The position numbers and the translations under genes are program-made. 64,000 nt of DNA from Bagarius yarrelli (Eukaryota; Chordata; Actinopteri; Siluriformes; Sisoridae): the NCBI GenBank assembly GCA_005784505.1, contig VCAZ01000032.1, forward strand, positions 4,310,448 through 4,374,447, given 5' to 3'. The first letter of the stretch is position 1; every line of letters starts with the position of its first letter. Below, piece by piece: positions 47,901 to 59,500 of this stretch. The notes under the pieces were generated by a model. It had not been told where the DNA came from, did not search any database, and was given only the letters and a program-made list of their open reading frames with translations.

Positions 47901-49071
47901 GTCTGGTCTAACCCAGACTTTTTCAGCCTGTCGTTTGGTCAACTCGCTGATTCTTTCATCCTTAGAACGACTCTCCTGTTCTTGTTCCTTCAGATGATGT
48001 GTGGTCTTTTCTAGATCAGACTCCAGCTCTCGAAGCTTCTGTTCAAGCATTGTGATTTTCTTCTGTAAAGACCCGGTGAGGGACTCTGCGTCGAGATTAT
48101 TCGTCGTTGCTTGTACACTTTTTTCCTTAGTGATCGCAATCGCTTCAACTTTCCCAGAGGAGGTCTTTATATTCTCCTCCAGCGGATTGTACTCCCAATC
48201 CATCCAGTTCTCTTTGGCATTATTTTTCATCTCCATGCTTCTAGGAAAGTCCAGAGTCTTGTTAATGTCTGATTCAGCTCGGAACGTGTGCAGAAGCCTT
48301 TCTTGCTCCTCCTGCAAAATACATATCTGCGCTTTAAGTTCTGGAATAATCCTGATCTCCATCTCAAGCTCACCGACTCTCTGTAAAGCTGCAGTCAGCT
48401 GCTGTAGAGTTCCGTTTATGCCTTCTTGGCCGTGAAAGACGTCTTCAGAAGAACTGTTCTCTTGTGAGAGAAAATCCCTTGAACCGTTGGGGCTGGTCGG
48501 GTCATCGGAGGAGTATTTTCTCAGTATCACTGTTAGGGGTAAACTGGAGGCTCGCAGTAGATTTGGCCTTGCGTGCGGTCCCAGTGGCTGCTCGTCAAAA
48601 GCCAATGAGGTTTTGAAGGGAGCCTCTGATTGGCTGGTGTAACGAGTCGACTCGCCGTCCCTGCACTGAAACTCACATGGCTGCTGCGAGTCTGCCAGTC
48701 GAGTTCTGGGAAACAAGACGCTCGTCGAGTTCCACTGAGAGCAACTGTAGCCAGGTAAGCTGAGGTTCCGCGACAGGTTTCCAGTGCTCCGCCCGCGTGG
48801 TCTACGCTGAAGCTGCACTCTTCTGATGGTGTTGCCCTTTTCTATGTCCTCAACATATTTAACAAAATCCAGGTCCAGGTGGAATCCATAAGGGGTTTCC
48901 ACAGAATAGGAAGGCAGTCTTCTGTGAATTCCATTTTCTTTTGGCGCAACGCCATTTACTAGAAAAAAAAAATTAGAGTGATTATTAAACGCTGGCTTCC
49001 AGACAGCTATGGAATTCAGTCTAGACGGAGAAATCTGAGGATTTAGAGTCGTTACCTTTCTGCGTGTCCAT
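44994..49071 (-). CDS. kank4: KN motif and ankyrin repeat domain protein 4
   Basis: Cortical adaptor family; KANKs link talin at focal adhesions, through the KN motif, to microtubule capture. Nine exons on the minus strand: 49071-49056, 48958-47552, 47353-47275, 47188-46895, 46820-46739, 46654-46435, 46117-45975, 45750-45550, 45107-44994. They join to 851 codons plus stop. Exon 1 is only 16 bases (MDTQK). The KN motif near residues 22-55 reads TPYGFHLDLDFVKYVEDIEK then GNTIRRVQLQRR. Coiled coil lies around 150-330. Five C-terminal ankyrin repeats include DDNGNTVLHYSVSHCNF, NNSGYTAIMLASLQPL and GQTALHLAVRHGRA. Human KANK4 is near 995 residues; the shortfall is in the disordered middle. KANK4 over other KANKs rests on synteny with angptl3 and pgm1. 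The tempting start before ETPYG is a GTG codon, not a start. Exon 3 must use the upstream of two acceptors five bases apart to keep frame. Confidence 0.9.
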
Positions 49072-49929
49072 TGTTTGTGGCCTTTGAGTAATTTTATCTC
49101 AGCTTGAGGGAATTTTCATACCTCGATTAACCTGAGAACAAAAAAAACCCCATTATAATGTACTATAATAAATATTGTACGTGTTGCTGTTTTTATGGTG
49201 TTAAAGGAATGCACTTGTCCTGATGTGTGGTTATGTAAAATCTGTCATCGCAGTTGTACTTTCACTCTTGTTGGTTTTCTGTGTTTGCAAATGCAACTTT
49301 AAATCGGCATAAAAGTTTCCATTTCTCTACAAAATCCCACTTTGATCTCGCTGTCTTTTGAGAATTAAAGTCTGGAATTGTTGTTCTTTTGTTTCTTGTT
49401 ACTGAAAAACATTAGAGGAACCAGATGAAGCTCTGGGGCACAAAGGGCTTTAATATTCCTTCAGAAGCCGTCTTGTGTTTTAGTTTAGAGTAAATACAGC
49501 AGAATATAATGCCCAGTTCTTGTCTAATTTTGTTGAGAATATTTTTTCTTCAAGCATTCAGCTCCACCTCCACTTTGCTCTCTTTTTTTTTTTTTTTTCG
49601 GCTCCTGACCACACAGCATCACTGAGCCACCACAGCCCAAACAATGTCAGCTATGCCATAAACACACACACACAGTTGAAATCAAACGTTCTCAAACTGC
49701 AGCTCTTTGACGGTCCTTACTGGATTCTGAACAGAACCTCCACATAACTCGCAGACCTCGTCAGGAACCTGAGCCTGATGGACCACCAGGACGAAGAGTC
49801 TAACCTTTCACTGTAGGACAAAGTGAGAGGCAATGCAGTGCTTTTTCATTCATCAAATACACAAACTGTCCTAACAGCAGAAATATTAATAAAAATATAT
49901 ATTTTTAAAACTGTAATTCACATATTATT

Positions 49930-49951
49930 AATGTTAATTTAAATTAACATT
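49930..49951. repeat. Perfect 22-bp AT-rich palindrome
   Basis: Begins AATGTTAATTT and continues with its exact reverse complement, ending one base before the SINE head. Possibly the insertion site or a chance AT palindrome. Confidence 0.6.
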
Positions 49952-49952
49952 G

Positions 49953-50125
49953 GGGAAGTGGTGGCTCAGTGGTTAAGGTGTTGGACTGATACCAGAAAGA
50001 CCGGGGGTCAAATCCCAGCCCCACCAAGCCACCACTGTTGGGCCCCTGAGCAAGGCCCTTAACCCCTAATTGCTCAGTTGTATAAAAGAGATAAATGTAA
50101 GGGCGTCTGCCAAATGCTGTAAATG
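49953..50125 (+). mobile_element. tRNA-derived SINE, nearly full length
   Basis: A-box-like 'tggctcagtggttaagg' and B-box-like 'gggggtcaaatccc' form a tRNA-related head. The body is 'ggcccctgagcaaggccc' and 'ttaacccctaattgctcag', and the tail is 'gggcgtctgccaaatgctg' then repeated TAAATG. This architecture is standard in ray-finned fish. It starts immediately after a 22-bp perfect palindrome. Confidence 0.85.
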
Positions 50126-53018
50126 TAAAAAAATGTAAATGAATAAAATTTATTTGTCGTCAATGACAACAACAAATAATTCTAAACAGTCGAACAAAAG
50201 CCCTCGTGTTGTGGGTTTTGTTTTTTATTATTTATTTATTTATAAAACATTTTCATTTTTTTTCTCAAATTATTGCTCTCTGTAAGTACATTGTTTTGCC
50301 CCCCTCCTCCTCTCCTGTTATTCCCCCCTTCACTCCCAAAATCTCTGCTATTATTTCAATACATTTTTTTTTTCAATTGCATTCCTTCATTCCTTTTCAA
50401 ACCACAAACTGGATCTGAACCTGAGATGTTATAAAATTAAAACGCTTGTGTTATATTTAGTGCGAGAGGAAACTAGCGTTTCAGCAGCGTTTCAGAGAGC
50501 AGAGCTTGTGAAAGGAAGAGTAAACACTGTTTTCTCTGATGGATGTTGTACCATATTAAAAACTTGACAGGAGAGACCCCACGCTGGGGATTATACAGCA
50601 TTTGGGTACATTGTACTGCAGTGATGGGGTCGATTCCCTGCCTGTGGATTCCATTTTTTCTGTTTAAATGTTTTGGGTTTTTTTTTCCCCCTCATACTAA
50701 AAAACTCAGTTTGGTTTATTCTCACACAATAAAGTGCAACAGTAACAAGTCTTCTTATTCTTCCTTTTTGGCCCCCTCGGCGCTGTGGTTTCCTCGGCAC
50801 ACAACACCATTCCTTCTGGTCTATTTGGAGTTCGGGGTTGAGGATGGAGGCCAGAGCCTGTGTGTGCGTGTTTGTGTGTGTGTCCCTCTCTGACCCTCAA
50901 CTTTATGTGGCGAGGGTGTAAAAAGTCCTGCTGTCTCTTATGTGAATTCATAAAGACCTGTGTCCTTCTTATATACCTCTCTTACTCACTCGCTCGCGCT
51001 CTCTCTCTCTCACACACACGCGCATCTGTTTTTCAGATCTGTTTCTGAACTTTTTTCCTTCACCATCTTTTATTGTTTCTTTCGTCTCGCGCCATTTCCT
51101 TTTTCCCCCCGATGACAGACTTTAGACGGTGCAGAGCATCTTGGTTTGTGGCCAGATGCAGTAAAGACACACGCACAGCGCTTACGCGAGAGAACTTCAC
51201 CAAACACACACAACTGCACAGACTACACACTGAAATGACATTAAAGCCTGTTTATATCCTGTGCAGCGCTGCGGCGGATCTTCCCATTGTCCTGACTGAA
51301 CAATCACTTCTTCTCTTTCCTCTCAGGAGATTTTTTCTTTCTGACTTTAGTCACTTGCATGTAAACAAAACTTTGCACTAAATATATATCTTTATAATTC
51401 ATTACCTGTCGTTTTAAGGTCCGGCATCAGTCCTCCCCTTTCTCCCCTGATGGTATGTTCCAGTCTAGCTCAAGTCGAGCATGTTCTTGCCCCTGCCCCG
51501 GGTTGGTGGGATGCAAATGCTCCTTAATCTGAAATTTTTCGGAAACATAAAGCAGTATTATTGTTTAACACTGAGAACAGGGAGGATGGGCGTGGGCGAT
51601 CACACCTCCCTCTGTACAGCCTGTCCAATAAGAGATGGTGGGAGTGGTGACAACATACGCAGTTGGCCAATAAGTGCATGTGGGCGGGGCTTGGTGCAAC
51701 ACAGTGCCAAAGAAACATTTATTAAAAACAAGAGCCATGTGTCAGACGTTTTGAGAGGACTAGGACCAATACTAGAAGCACAGGATTACTTCTATAGCAC
51801 ACACACACACACACACAGAGTGTAAGTGTAACTTAATACACCACAGATGGCCATTTAATCAAAAAATACCACAGGGTCTGGGTGGAGGGGGACTGGCACA
51901 CAAGCCTGTTAAAGCCTCTCAGGACACATTGCACTGGGGATTTAATCTGATTATCAACTTTAAACTCTCAACATCATCATCTCACAAGCCTGTGTTTTAC
52001 TGTCCGGATCACATCAGCATGAGTGAAACATGAGACATAACTGATCTCATGCTAATCTCTAAGAGAGAAAAACCCAGTGAAAAAACACACAAAAGGACTA
52101 TTTTAGGTAATCAAAATGAGAAGGATTTTGTGCTGAGATCTGATAAAATCTTTACATTTTATAACCCCTCATAATCACCTATGAAAGATCCATCCAGTCC
52201 GTGCAGAGAGCAGAAAGAGCCCCACTTATGGCCCAGTGGAGATAAAGAGATTTGAGGTAATCAGGTCATGCAGTTATTCTCTCTAATAATGTCTAACCTT
52301 GTGCTTTCTCAGACTGTCTGTAGTCATCAAATCAAAATAAACTTTCTATAGAATGTAAATAAGACCGGAGACGTGAGAGTACAGGTTTGTCTCTGGGGCA
52401 AACAGGACTAATCCCAGGATCTGCTGTAATTTATCTGGCTTTTCTATAAAGCGTTACTATTAAAAAGAAGTAGTTTAAATTTTAAATCCTTTTACATTTA
52501 TTTTAATTCTGGTTGTGTTATTGTTGAAAATTCGGGAGTGACCACAGTACGTTAAATAACACACAAACCCTTCATTTTCAGACGGCACAACGCCACTGTG
52601 GCAGGAAGAATGTCAAATGACACGTTGCATCATCTCATGGAAAAATCTCATGGAAAAGTCCATGCTGAGGTTTGTAAAGTGTTTACTTATAACTTTGGGT
52701 CTGAACAAATGGGACGAGCTCTAAAGCGCACTGAATAGCTTTTTTTTGCATATAAAAATGTTGCTCGGTTTTCTGCAGACGCTTTCAATGATCTAATTAA
52801 AAACACCGTATTAAAGTGTATAACCTGCAGCACGAGCAGAGAACAGACTGTTCCACAGTGAGGCGAAGCTCGCTAAGATCGGGTCACTTTAACATAGAAT
52901 GATGACCAGTGGTGAAGGCTGATTTAGAGGAACATATTAAAATCTAAAATATTGTCTGGATTATTTTGCATTCCTCTTCAGTGTAACGCCTGTAAATCTA
53001 GGACACACCAGGTTTTTG

Positions 53019-53059
53019 GTTTAATGATCAACCCTCCTGACCAGAACAAATATAAAGGG
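53019..53059 (+). promoter_or_regulatory. angptl3 core promoter
   Basis: TATAAAGGG at 53051-53059 lies about 48 bases before the start codon, so the 5' UTR must be short. Just upstream, 'ggtttaatgatcaacc' (53018-53033) resembles an HNF1 half-palindrome with one extra base, plausible for a liver-secreted factor. The HNF1 reading is tentative. Confidence 0.6.
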
Positions 53060-53106
53060 ACTTTGGGCTTCTCTGGACACCTAGTCCTAAAAGAACAACA
53101 GCAACA

Positions 53107-55320
53107 ATGAAGCTGGCTCAGATAAGTGTGCAGAACTGTGCCACAATCAAGCTGCTCCTGCTGGTATTAATGTTCCCCACCAATGCTTTCCCGACAGCAG
53201 GAGACACCAAGGACCCGGACATGCCTCCAACAGAGACTCGTTCAGCTTTCGCAGCCCTGGATGAAGTCCGACTCATCGCTAACGGCCTCCTGCAGCTAGG
53301 AAAAAACCTGAAGGACTTTGTGCAGAAGACGAAGGGTCAGATCAGCGACATCTTTCAAAAGCTCAATATTTTCGATAAGTCCTTTAACCAGCTGTCGGTG
53401 CTGACCGGCGAGATCAAAGAGGAAGAAGATAAACTGAAGAAAACCACTGTGGTGCTCCAAGCCAACAATGAGGACATCAAGAGCCTGTCTCTGAAGATCA
53501 ACTCCAAAGTGGAGGACATCATGAGGGAGAAAATCCAGCTGTGGAATCAGGTTGGAGGGCTCGAGGAGAAGCTGAGTGGACTTTCTCATGGTTTTCTCTC
53601 AGCAGATCAGCTTGCAGAGATTTCGGCACTTAAAGTAAGATAATTTGGCACATTTCAAAGTGGTACAACAGAACATGTAAATTGTGCTTTCTGTGTAGGC
53701 GGGGCATTATTCCTCCGACTGTTAATCACAGAAATAAAAGCCAAATGTCTGTTTGGTCTCTGTCTCAAATAGAAGAGACCAGATAAAAGACAAAACGTGG
53801 GACAGCTGTAAGGTTAGATGTTTAGAAACCTTGGGGGGAAACACAATAGTAATCTGGTGATACAATGAACGATATGATATAAACGCAGGAGGTGATCCTC
53901 GCCCAAGAAAGGAGCATCTCAGACCTTCTACAGGCGGTGAAGGAGCAAAGTGAGCATCTGGCTGACCAGAAAAACAAGATCAAACATCTGGAGAAGAAGG
54001 TTGTGAAATTTTTTACATCAGCACTTCCCAACACATCTGATTGTGTTAACACAACACTGTTGTCAATTTATTTCCAGCTGAACTCTGCCAGCTTTCAGGA
54101 GACTTCATCCAAGTTCAGCCTGGATGGTGAAATCTACAGCGTCCCAGGTTATCTGTCCAACTTCTCCAATGATGGAAGCTTTTCAAGTGGTAAGGATTCC
54201 AGTGCTGTGGATTTTGGAGGATTTCAGCGATTCGTTGTGCTGAATGCCTGACAATTGTTTTGTAGATTTCCCGAGAGACTGCGGTGAGGTCTTCAGCGGT
54301 GGAGAAAAAAGCAGTGGTCTGTATCCTGTTAAGCCAAATGGATCCGAAGCGTTTGTAGTGTACTGTGAATTTACAGCAGGTAAGAATACACACGCGACAA
54401 GCCCCCCCCCCCCACACACACCCCTACTGTAACTCCGGATAACACTCTGATGACCTGAGTTCTGCTCCCTACAGACGGAGCCTTTACCGTTATTCAGCGT
54501 CGACAGGACGGCTCTGTCGATTTTAACCACCCCTGGCAAAGTTATGAGGATGGATTCGGAAACCTCAGGAGTGAGTTATATACTTGGAATGTTGGTGCTC
54601 CTAAACCTTTAAATAGGAAAACCTTTAAAAGTACTGTATGTAGGATGTGTTCTGGGATTCTGGTGCTACTGTGTTGGTTGTCTAGAAAGCTTTTAAAGGA
54701 ATAAAGCCGCATCGCCCTCCATAGGTTAAGAGGAAAATTACGCTGCATCTCTACTAATAGAAAACTAACCAGAATTGGGCATCCAGTGACATTACAGCGT
54801 TGTTAATTGTGTCCTGTAGGTGAGTTCTGGCTCGGTCTGAGAAAGATCTTCTCCATCACCCAGCCTGGTGGGGCGCATCTGCACATTCAGATAGAGAACT
54901 GGAAACAGGAGAAATATGTAATGAAGTTTCATTACATGCTGGATGGCCCTGACTCCAACTACACCATCCACCTCAAGCCAGAAGATCTGATCTTAGATAC
55001 AGACGTTCCAACTACATTGCAGTTCTCCACTCAAGACCACGACGATGGAAACAGACCCAAAGCCCCACACTGTGCTCGTGATTATACAGGTACAGAATTT
55101 ACCGGATAATAAACCAGATCATTTAGAACAATTTTAGATCCTTAAATCTGATCTGTGTGGCACTGTTTCAGGAGGCTGGTGGTTTAGTGCCTGTGGAGAT
55201 ATCAACCTGAATGGAAAATGCATTCAAAGCCAACCTGGCAGGAGAGGAGACCAGGGGCAAGAGAGGAAAGGAGGACAGTCCCATTTAAAATCTACACAGA
55301 TTTCTATTCGTCATCATTAG
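53107..55320 (+). CDS. angptl3: Angiopoietin-like protein 3
   Basis: Secreted hepatokine that inhibits lipoprotein and endothelial lipases. Seven exons: 53107-53634, 53889-53999, 54078-54189, 54266-54379, 54475-54570, 54820-55089, 55172-55320; phases join to 459 codons plus stop (human about 460). Signal peptide: charged start, then IKLLLLVLMFPTNAF. The lipase-inhibiting segment is strongly conserved (LIANGLLQLGKNLKDFVQKT then KGQISDIFQKLNIFD), followed by coiled coil to about residue 213. The fibrinogen-like domain (about 250-459) includes RDCGEVF, VVYCEF, GEFWLGL-type SEFWLGLRKI, HCARDY and GGWWFSACGDINLNGKC. I see no R-x-x-R furin-type site in the linker, where the human protein has RAPR. 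The transcript looks free-standing rather than nested in dock7. Confidence 0.93.
54402..54420. repeat. Poly-C / CA run in angptl3 intron 4
   Basis: Thirteen C residues followed by CACACA between exons 4 and 5. Confidence 0.8.
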
Positions 55321-56561
55321 GAAACTAAAGAAACAAGTTAATCCATGTTTAATCTGTTACTCAAATATTCAATATGATTATTAAACAAGTCCAAGTTTAT
55401 TTGTTGAACAACAGGTCTGGTGTTCTGTTTATGCTTAGCAGACACACACACGCACACATGATTGGTCTTGCCCTCTTGGCTGTTTCCGTAATGATTTTAT
55501 GATTTTTGATTTTTTTCTAGAAGGAAGGGCAGCACAGCTCAGACGTTTCCCTCATGTGGTTCGCATCATGTGTTTTACATTTCATGAAGATGTCTAACTG
55601 TACAGATGATGCTGTTGATGTAAAGCAGGCAGTACCCATTCGAACGACGGCGCTTAAACTTGAGACATGAGACCGAGCAGGATGGTGCGTTGAGTCTTTA
55701 CTACACTGTTGAAAGAATCCGCTTTTGTCTGCATCTGTATGTCGTTTTAGGAAACCACAAAAAATCCAGGCAGTTACTTCGAAAAATTCAATTGACATTA
55801 GTTTTAAAAAACCGCTTCATTTACAGAAGAAAATAAAAACCTTCTTCCGGAAGGGTTTTTGTTGGTTGTTAACTGCAGCAAAAATGTTCTTGATATGACA
55901 GTATTATGGGAAAACCCCGAGAAAAGAGTGGTCATGCGGTTGCTGTGCTTTAGAATATAATGGCTTTGCTACCACCTGGTGTTGTAGGAGTGATATCCAT
56001 CCAGAGAAACCTAATCCAACACAACTAATTCGACTGTTCATTCCGCTGTAATAACCCAGCCATTACATTTAGATCATTTAGCGGACCCCCTTATCCAGAA
56101 ACACATACAAAAAGAGTCTCATCGTTGAACAGATCTAGACATCAAAAACTTTTAGGAAAAGATTCACATTGGTTCGTGTTTAAAATCCATAAATCCATAT
56201 TGAGGCATGTTTTACCCCATTGTGTGGCAAATTGATTAAATTTCATGAGCGGATTTACTGCGTGTCCAGTTTAACCGGTGATTAGCTGAGTAGCGCGGCC
56301 CTGATGAGGCGTCTTCCTGTGAAGTGTGACAGTGATGCCCCTGCACATGTGTGAAGAGGAACTCATCTTCTGTTACCAGTTATTTTTGGATCTCTAATGT
56401 TCTGCTTTGCCAGCTTCAGGAATGCCTGGGGGTTTAATTAGGCTCCTCCCGCCTCCTTCGCCACCACTCGCCCTTCCCTGTGCTCTGATAGAGCAGTGTG
56501 CAGTAACTCTGTCCACACTTCCCCTGTTGTTGTCGTGTTGTTCTTTTCGTCTCCCTGAGCG
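55321..56561. other. Intergenic region angptl3-pgm1
   Basis: 1.2 kb. ATTAAA at 55380-55385 could be the angptl3 poly(A) signal. A decayed 'catttagatcatttagcgga ... cttatccag' fragment (56064-56098) resembles the SINE 3' body. The GC-richer stretch 56400-56560 is the likely pgm1 promoter and 5' UTR. No other gene seen. Confidence 0.5.
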
Positions 56562-59500
56562 ATGGAGGACAGACCTTTGCAGGTGCTGCATCTGGAAACC
56601 GCCCCGTATCCTGACCAGAAGCCCGATCCGGATGGCTTGAGGAAGAACGTCCGTGTTTTTCAGTGTAAAAGAAACTACTTGAGAAACTTCATCCAGAGTA
56701 TCTTCTCCTCTATCGACCTGCGAGACCGGCAAGGCTGCACCATGGTAGTGGGAGGAGACGGACGTTACTTCAACACCACCGCCATTCAGGTCATAGTGCA
56801 GATGGCGGCGGCCAACGGGGTCAGTCGATAATGTTTTTTATTACATTCTTTTACCCATAATCAGTTGCAGTTACCTAGTTTTTCTTCCACACCTCTGCAC
56901 TGTTTGTTTTAATCACTTATCTTTCACACACACACATACACCATGTGCTGCTTTCACACCTTTGAAAGAGCCACAGCATTTGATTTTTATTGACTAACGA
57001 AATTCAACTGCAGAAAGATCCGCTTAAACAGAGCAAATTCCATGGAGCTGCTTTTGTTGTTGTCTGCTCTCCAACACGGATATTTGTTGTACGCCCCCTG
57101 TGGGGGTGCTGATATTTATAGGAAGTGAAGATTGTAAATAAAATATGGGCCAACTATAAACGTTCTTAAATTCAGGCGGTGGTAATCTGGCGCAGGTGGA
57201 GAAACATGAGTGTGACGGCTGTTGTGTTTAAATCCCCCAGTGGTGTATCAATTAAGTGACATTAATTCAATCCAAAGATCACGGGTTGAACTATGATGTC
57301 CATCTAATATTTTATAAAAGTTGAAACATTTTTTGTGTTTTTTGCTCTATTTTGTGCAGAAGATTATAAGATTCTTGACTATTTTGGTTTATGTTCGTTG
57401 TAATAAAGTGTTAATAAGGCAATTTTACCCGCAGCTCACCTGTCTTATGTTTCTTACCTGGCTCAGGTAGGCCGTCTGGTAATTGGTCAGCATGGCATCA
57501 TTTCCACACCGGCTGTCTCGTGTATCATCAGGAAGTTTAAAGCGATTGGTGGATTTATTCTCACCGCTAGTCACAACCCTGGAGGACCAGATGGTGAATT
57601 TGGCATCAAGTTCAATATTGCTAACGGAGGTGAAATGAAAACTGATTATAGAATCTAAAATGAGTTAATTATGTAACTAATAGTGTAAAGAAAATGAAGG
57701 TTTTTGGTCTTTTCGAAGGCCCTGCTCCCACTGCGGTGACCGATAAGATCTTCCAGATCAGCAGGAGTATAGAAGAGTACGCCATCTGCCCTGAACTCAC
57801 CGTGGATCTGATAACACTCGGCAAGCAGACCTTCGACCTGGAGAATAAATTTAAACCATTTACAGGTAAGTGGAGGCTTTCCGATAGTCGATAACTGACT
57901 AATGGGGGGGGGGGGGGGGGGGTGTGGGGGGGGGGGGGGGGGGGGGGGGGGGTCCGTCTGTTAAATCAGATTGTCTGTTAATTTGAATTATTGTCAATTC
58001 TACTTCTAATACTAACTGTCTATTCCATTTGGACACTACGCCTCTGCGGATTTTGTCCCATTAAATCCGATGTCTGTTGGTTCCAGGACCGTTAAAACAA
58101 AGTTTTTCTCTACAGCCTAACGGATGTTTCCCCGATCATCACCCCTGTAAATGATTCAATACAAAACTGATTGCCTGAAGTCCAAACCCTAAAATGTCTC
58201 TGCGTGATGCTGAATTCCATTATTTCTTCACTGGAGGCTCAAACACTTCTCTAAACATGGCAAAACCCCTGAGCCCCAAAACCCCCCGATCTCCATAAAG
58301 ACTTGCTGCGTTCTGGTTGGAGTGAAAGAACTCATGTGTCCTGCACAGAATGATGATGCAACTGCAACATTTTTTCTGCTCTCCTGTCCTCTCTGCAGTT
58401 GAGATTGTGGAGCCGGTGGAATCTTACGCCAACATGCTGAGGAACATCTTCGACTTCGCGGCGCTGAAGGAGCTTCTGTCAGGCCAGAACCACATACGCA
58501 TCCGGTTAGATGCCATGCATGGAGGTAAGACATGCTTGGGTCGACTAGATCGAGTTCCCCGCAGCTGATTAACACTGATACCAAAGCAATGGTTGCCCTG
58601 TAGAATTTACTGCACTCTCCAATTGACATTTTAAAGAGCCGAGGTAGCCGATCCTCTGACTGTAAAGTGTAATAGTTTAAATAGTGTGAAGGAAATCAGT
58701 AGGCTCAGATGTGAAGCTTCATCTGGTCATACATTTCACTAGGGAGAAAAAGCTAAACCGGATGCTATTACTACAGTTTTGGTGCGAAATGTTGAAATTC
58801 TAAAATGAGGTCCTACTAGCTTGCTGTGTAATGTTAGCATGCCCAATAAAAGCAATCAGTTAAACAATCTCTGGGCCAACAGCCAATAATCATTTAGAAA
58901 AATATGATCCTGTATTTAGATCACTACTGATCATTTATAGGTGTATATAATAAAAGTAGGACACTGCTTCGAGTTCACTACAACTAATCCCCACAGAGGA
59001 CAGTGTGATATTGCACACATTACCTTCTGGTTTTTAATGTCTGTCCTGAAGTGGTTGGACCATATGTGAAAAAGATCCTGTGTGAGGAACTCGGGTCTCC
59101 TGCCAACTCAGCCATCAACTGCGTCCCTCAGGAGGACTTTGGCGGTCAGCTTCCAGATCCGAACCTGAGCAACGCTGCAGAGCTGCTGGAGGCTATGAAG
59201 AGTGGGCAGTTTGACTTTGGAGCTGCATTCGATGGTGACGGGGTGGGTACTTTTAAAGAAATACACCAGTACAGATTCAAAAAAAAAATTATTCTTAACT
59301 TTTAAAAATATCTTTAAGTCAGCTAGGGTTAGTGTAAGTAAGAGTGTAGAAGTCATGTAACTACTGGAATATCTAAAGCAGGGGTGGGCAATCTCAGTCC
59401 TGGAGGGCAGAGTTTAGCTCCAACTTGCCTCAACAGACTCCAAGAGTTCCAAGTATACCCAGCAAGATCTTGGTAAGTCAGGTGTGTTTGATTAGGGTTG

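Larger units (their letters stand above)
49072..53106. other. Intergenic region kank4-angptl3
   Basis: About 4 kb with the kank4 promoter side and the angptl3 upstream region. It includes a SINE (49953-50125) and simple repeats (51782-51811 CA, 51001-51020 CT/CA, T runs). I searched for dock7 or usp1-like exons, which flank ANGPTL3 in mammals, and saw none. Confidence 0.5.

Noticed and set aside
47439..48902. A 487-codon single-exon protein starting before ETPYG
   Set aside because: The first codon is GTG inside a longer spliced frame; the kank4 model starts in a 16-base exon at 49071 and leaves this frame at a donor at 47551.
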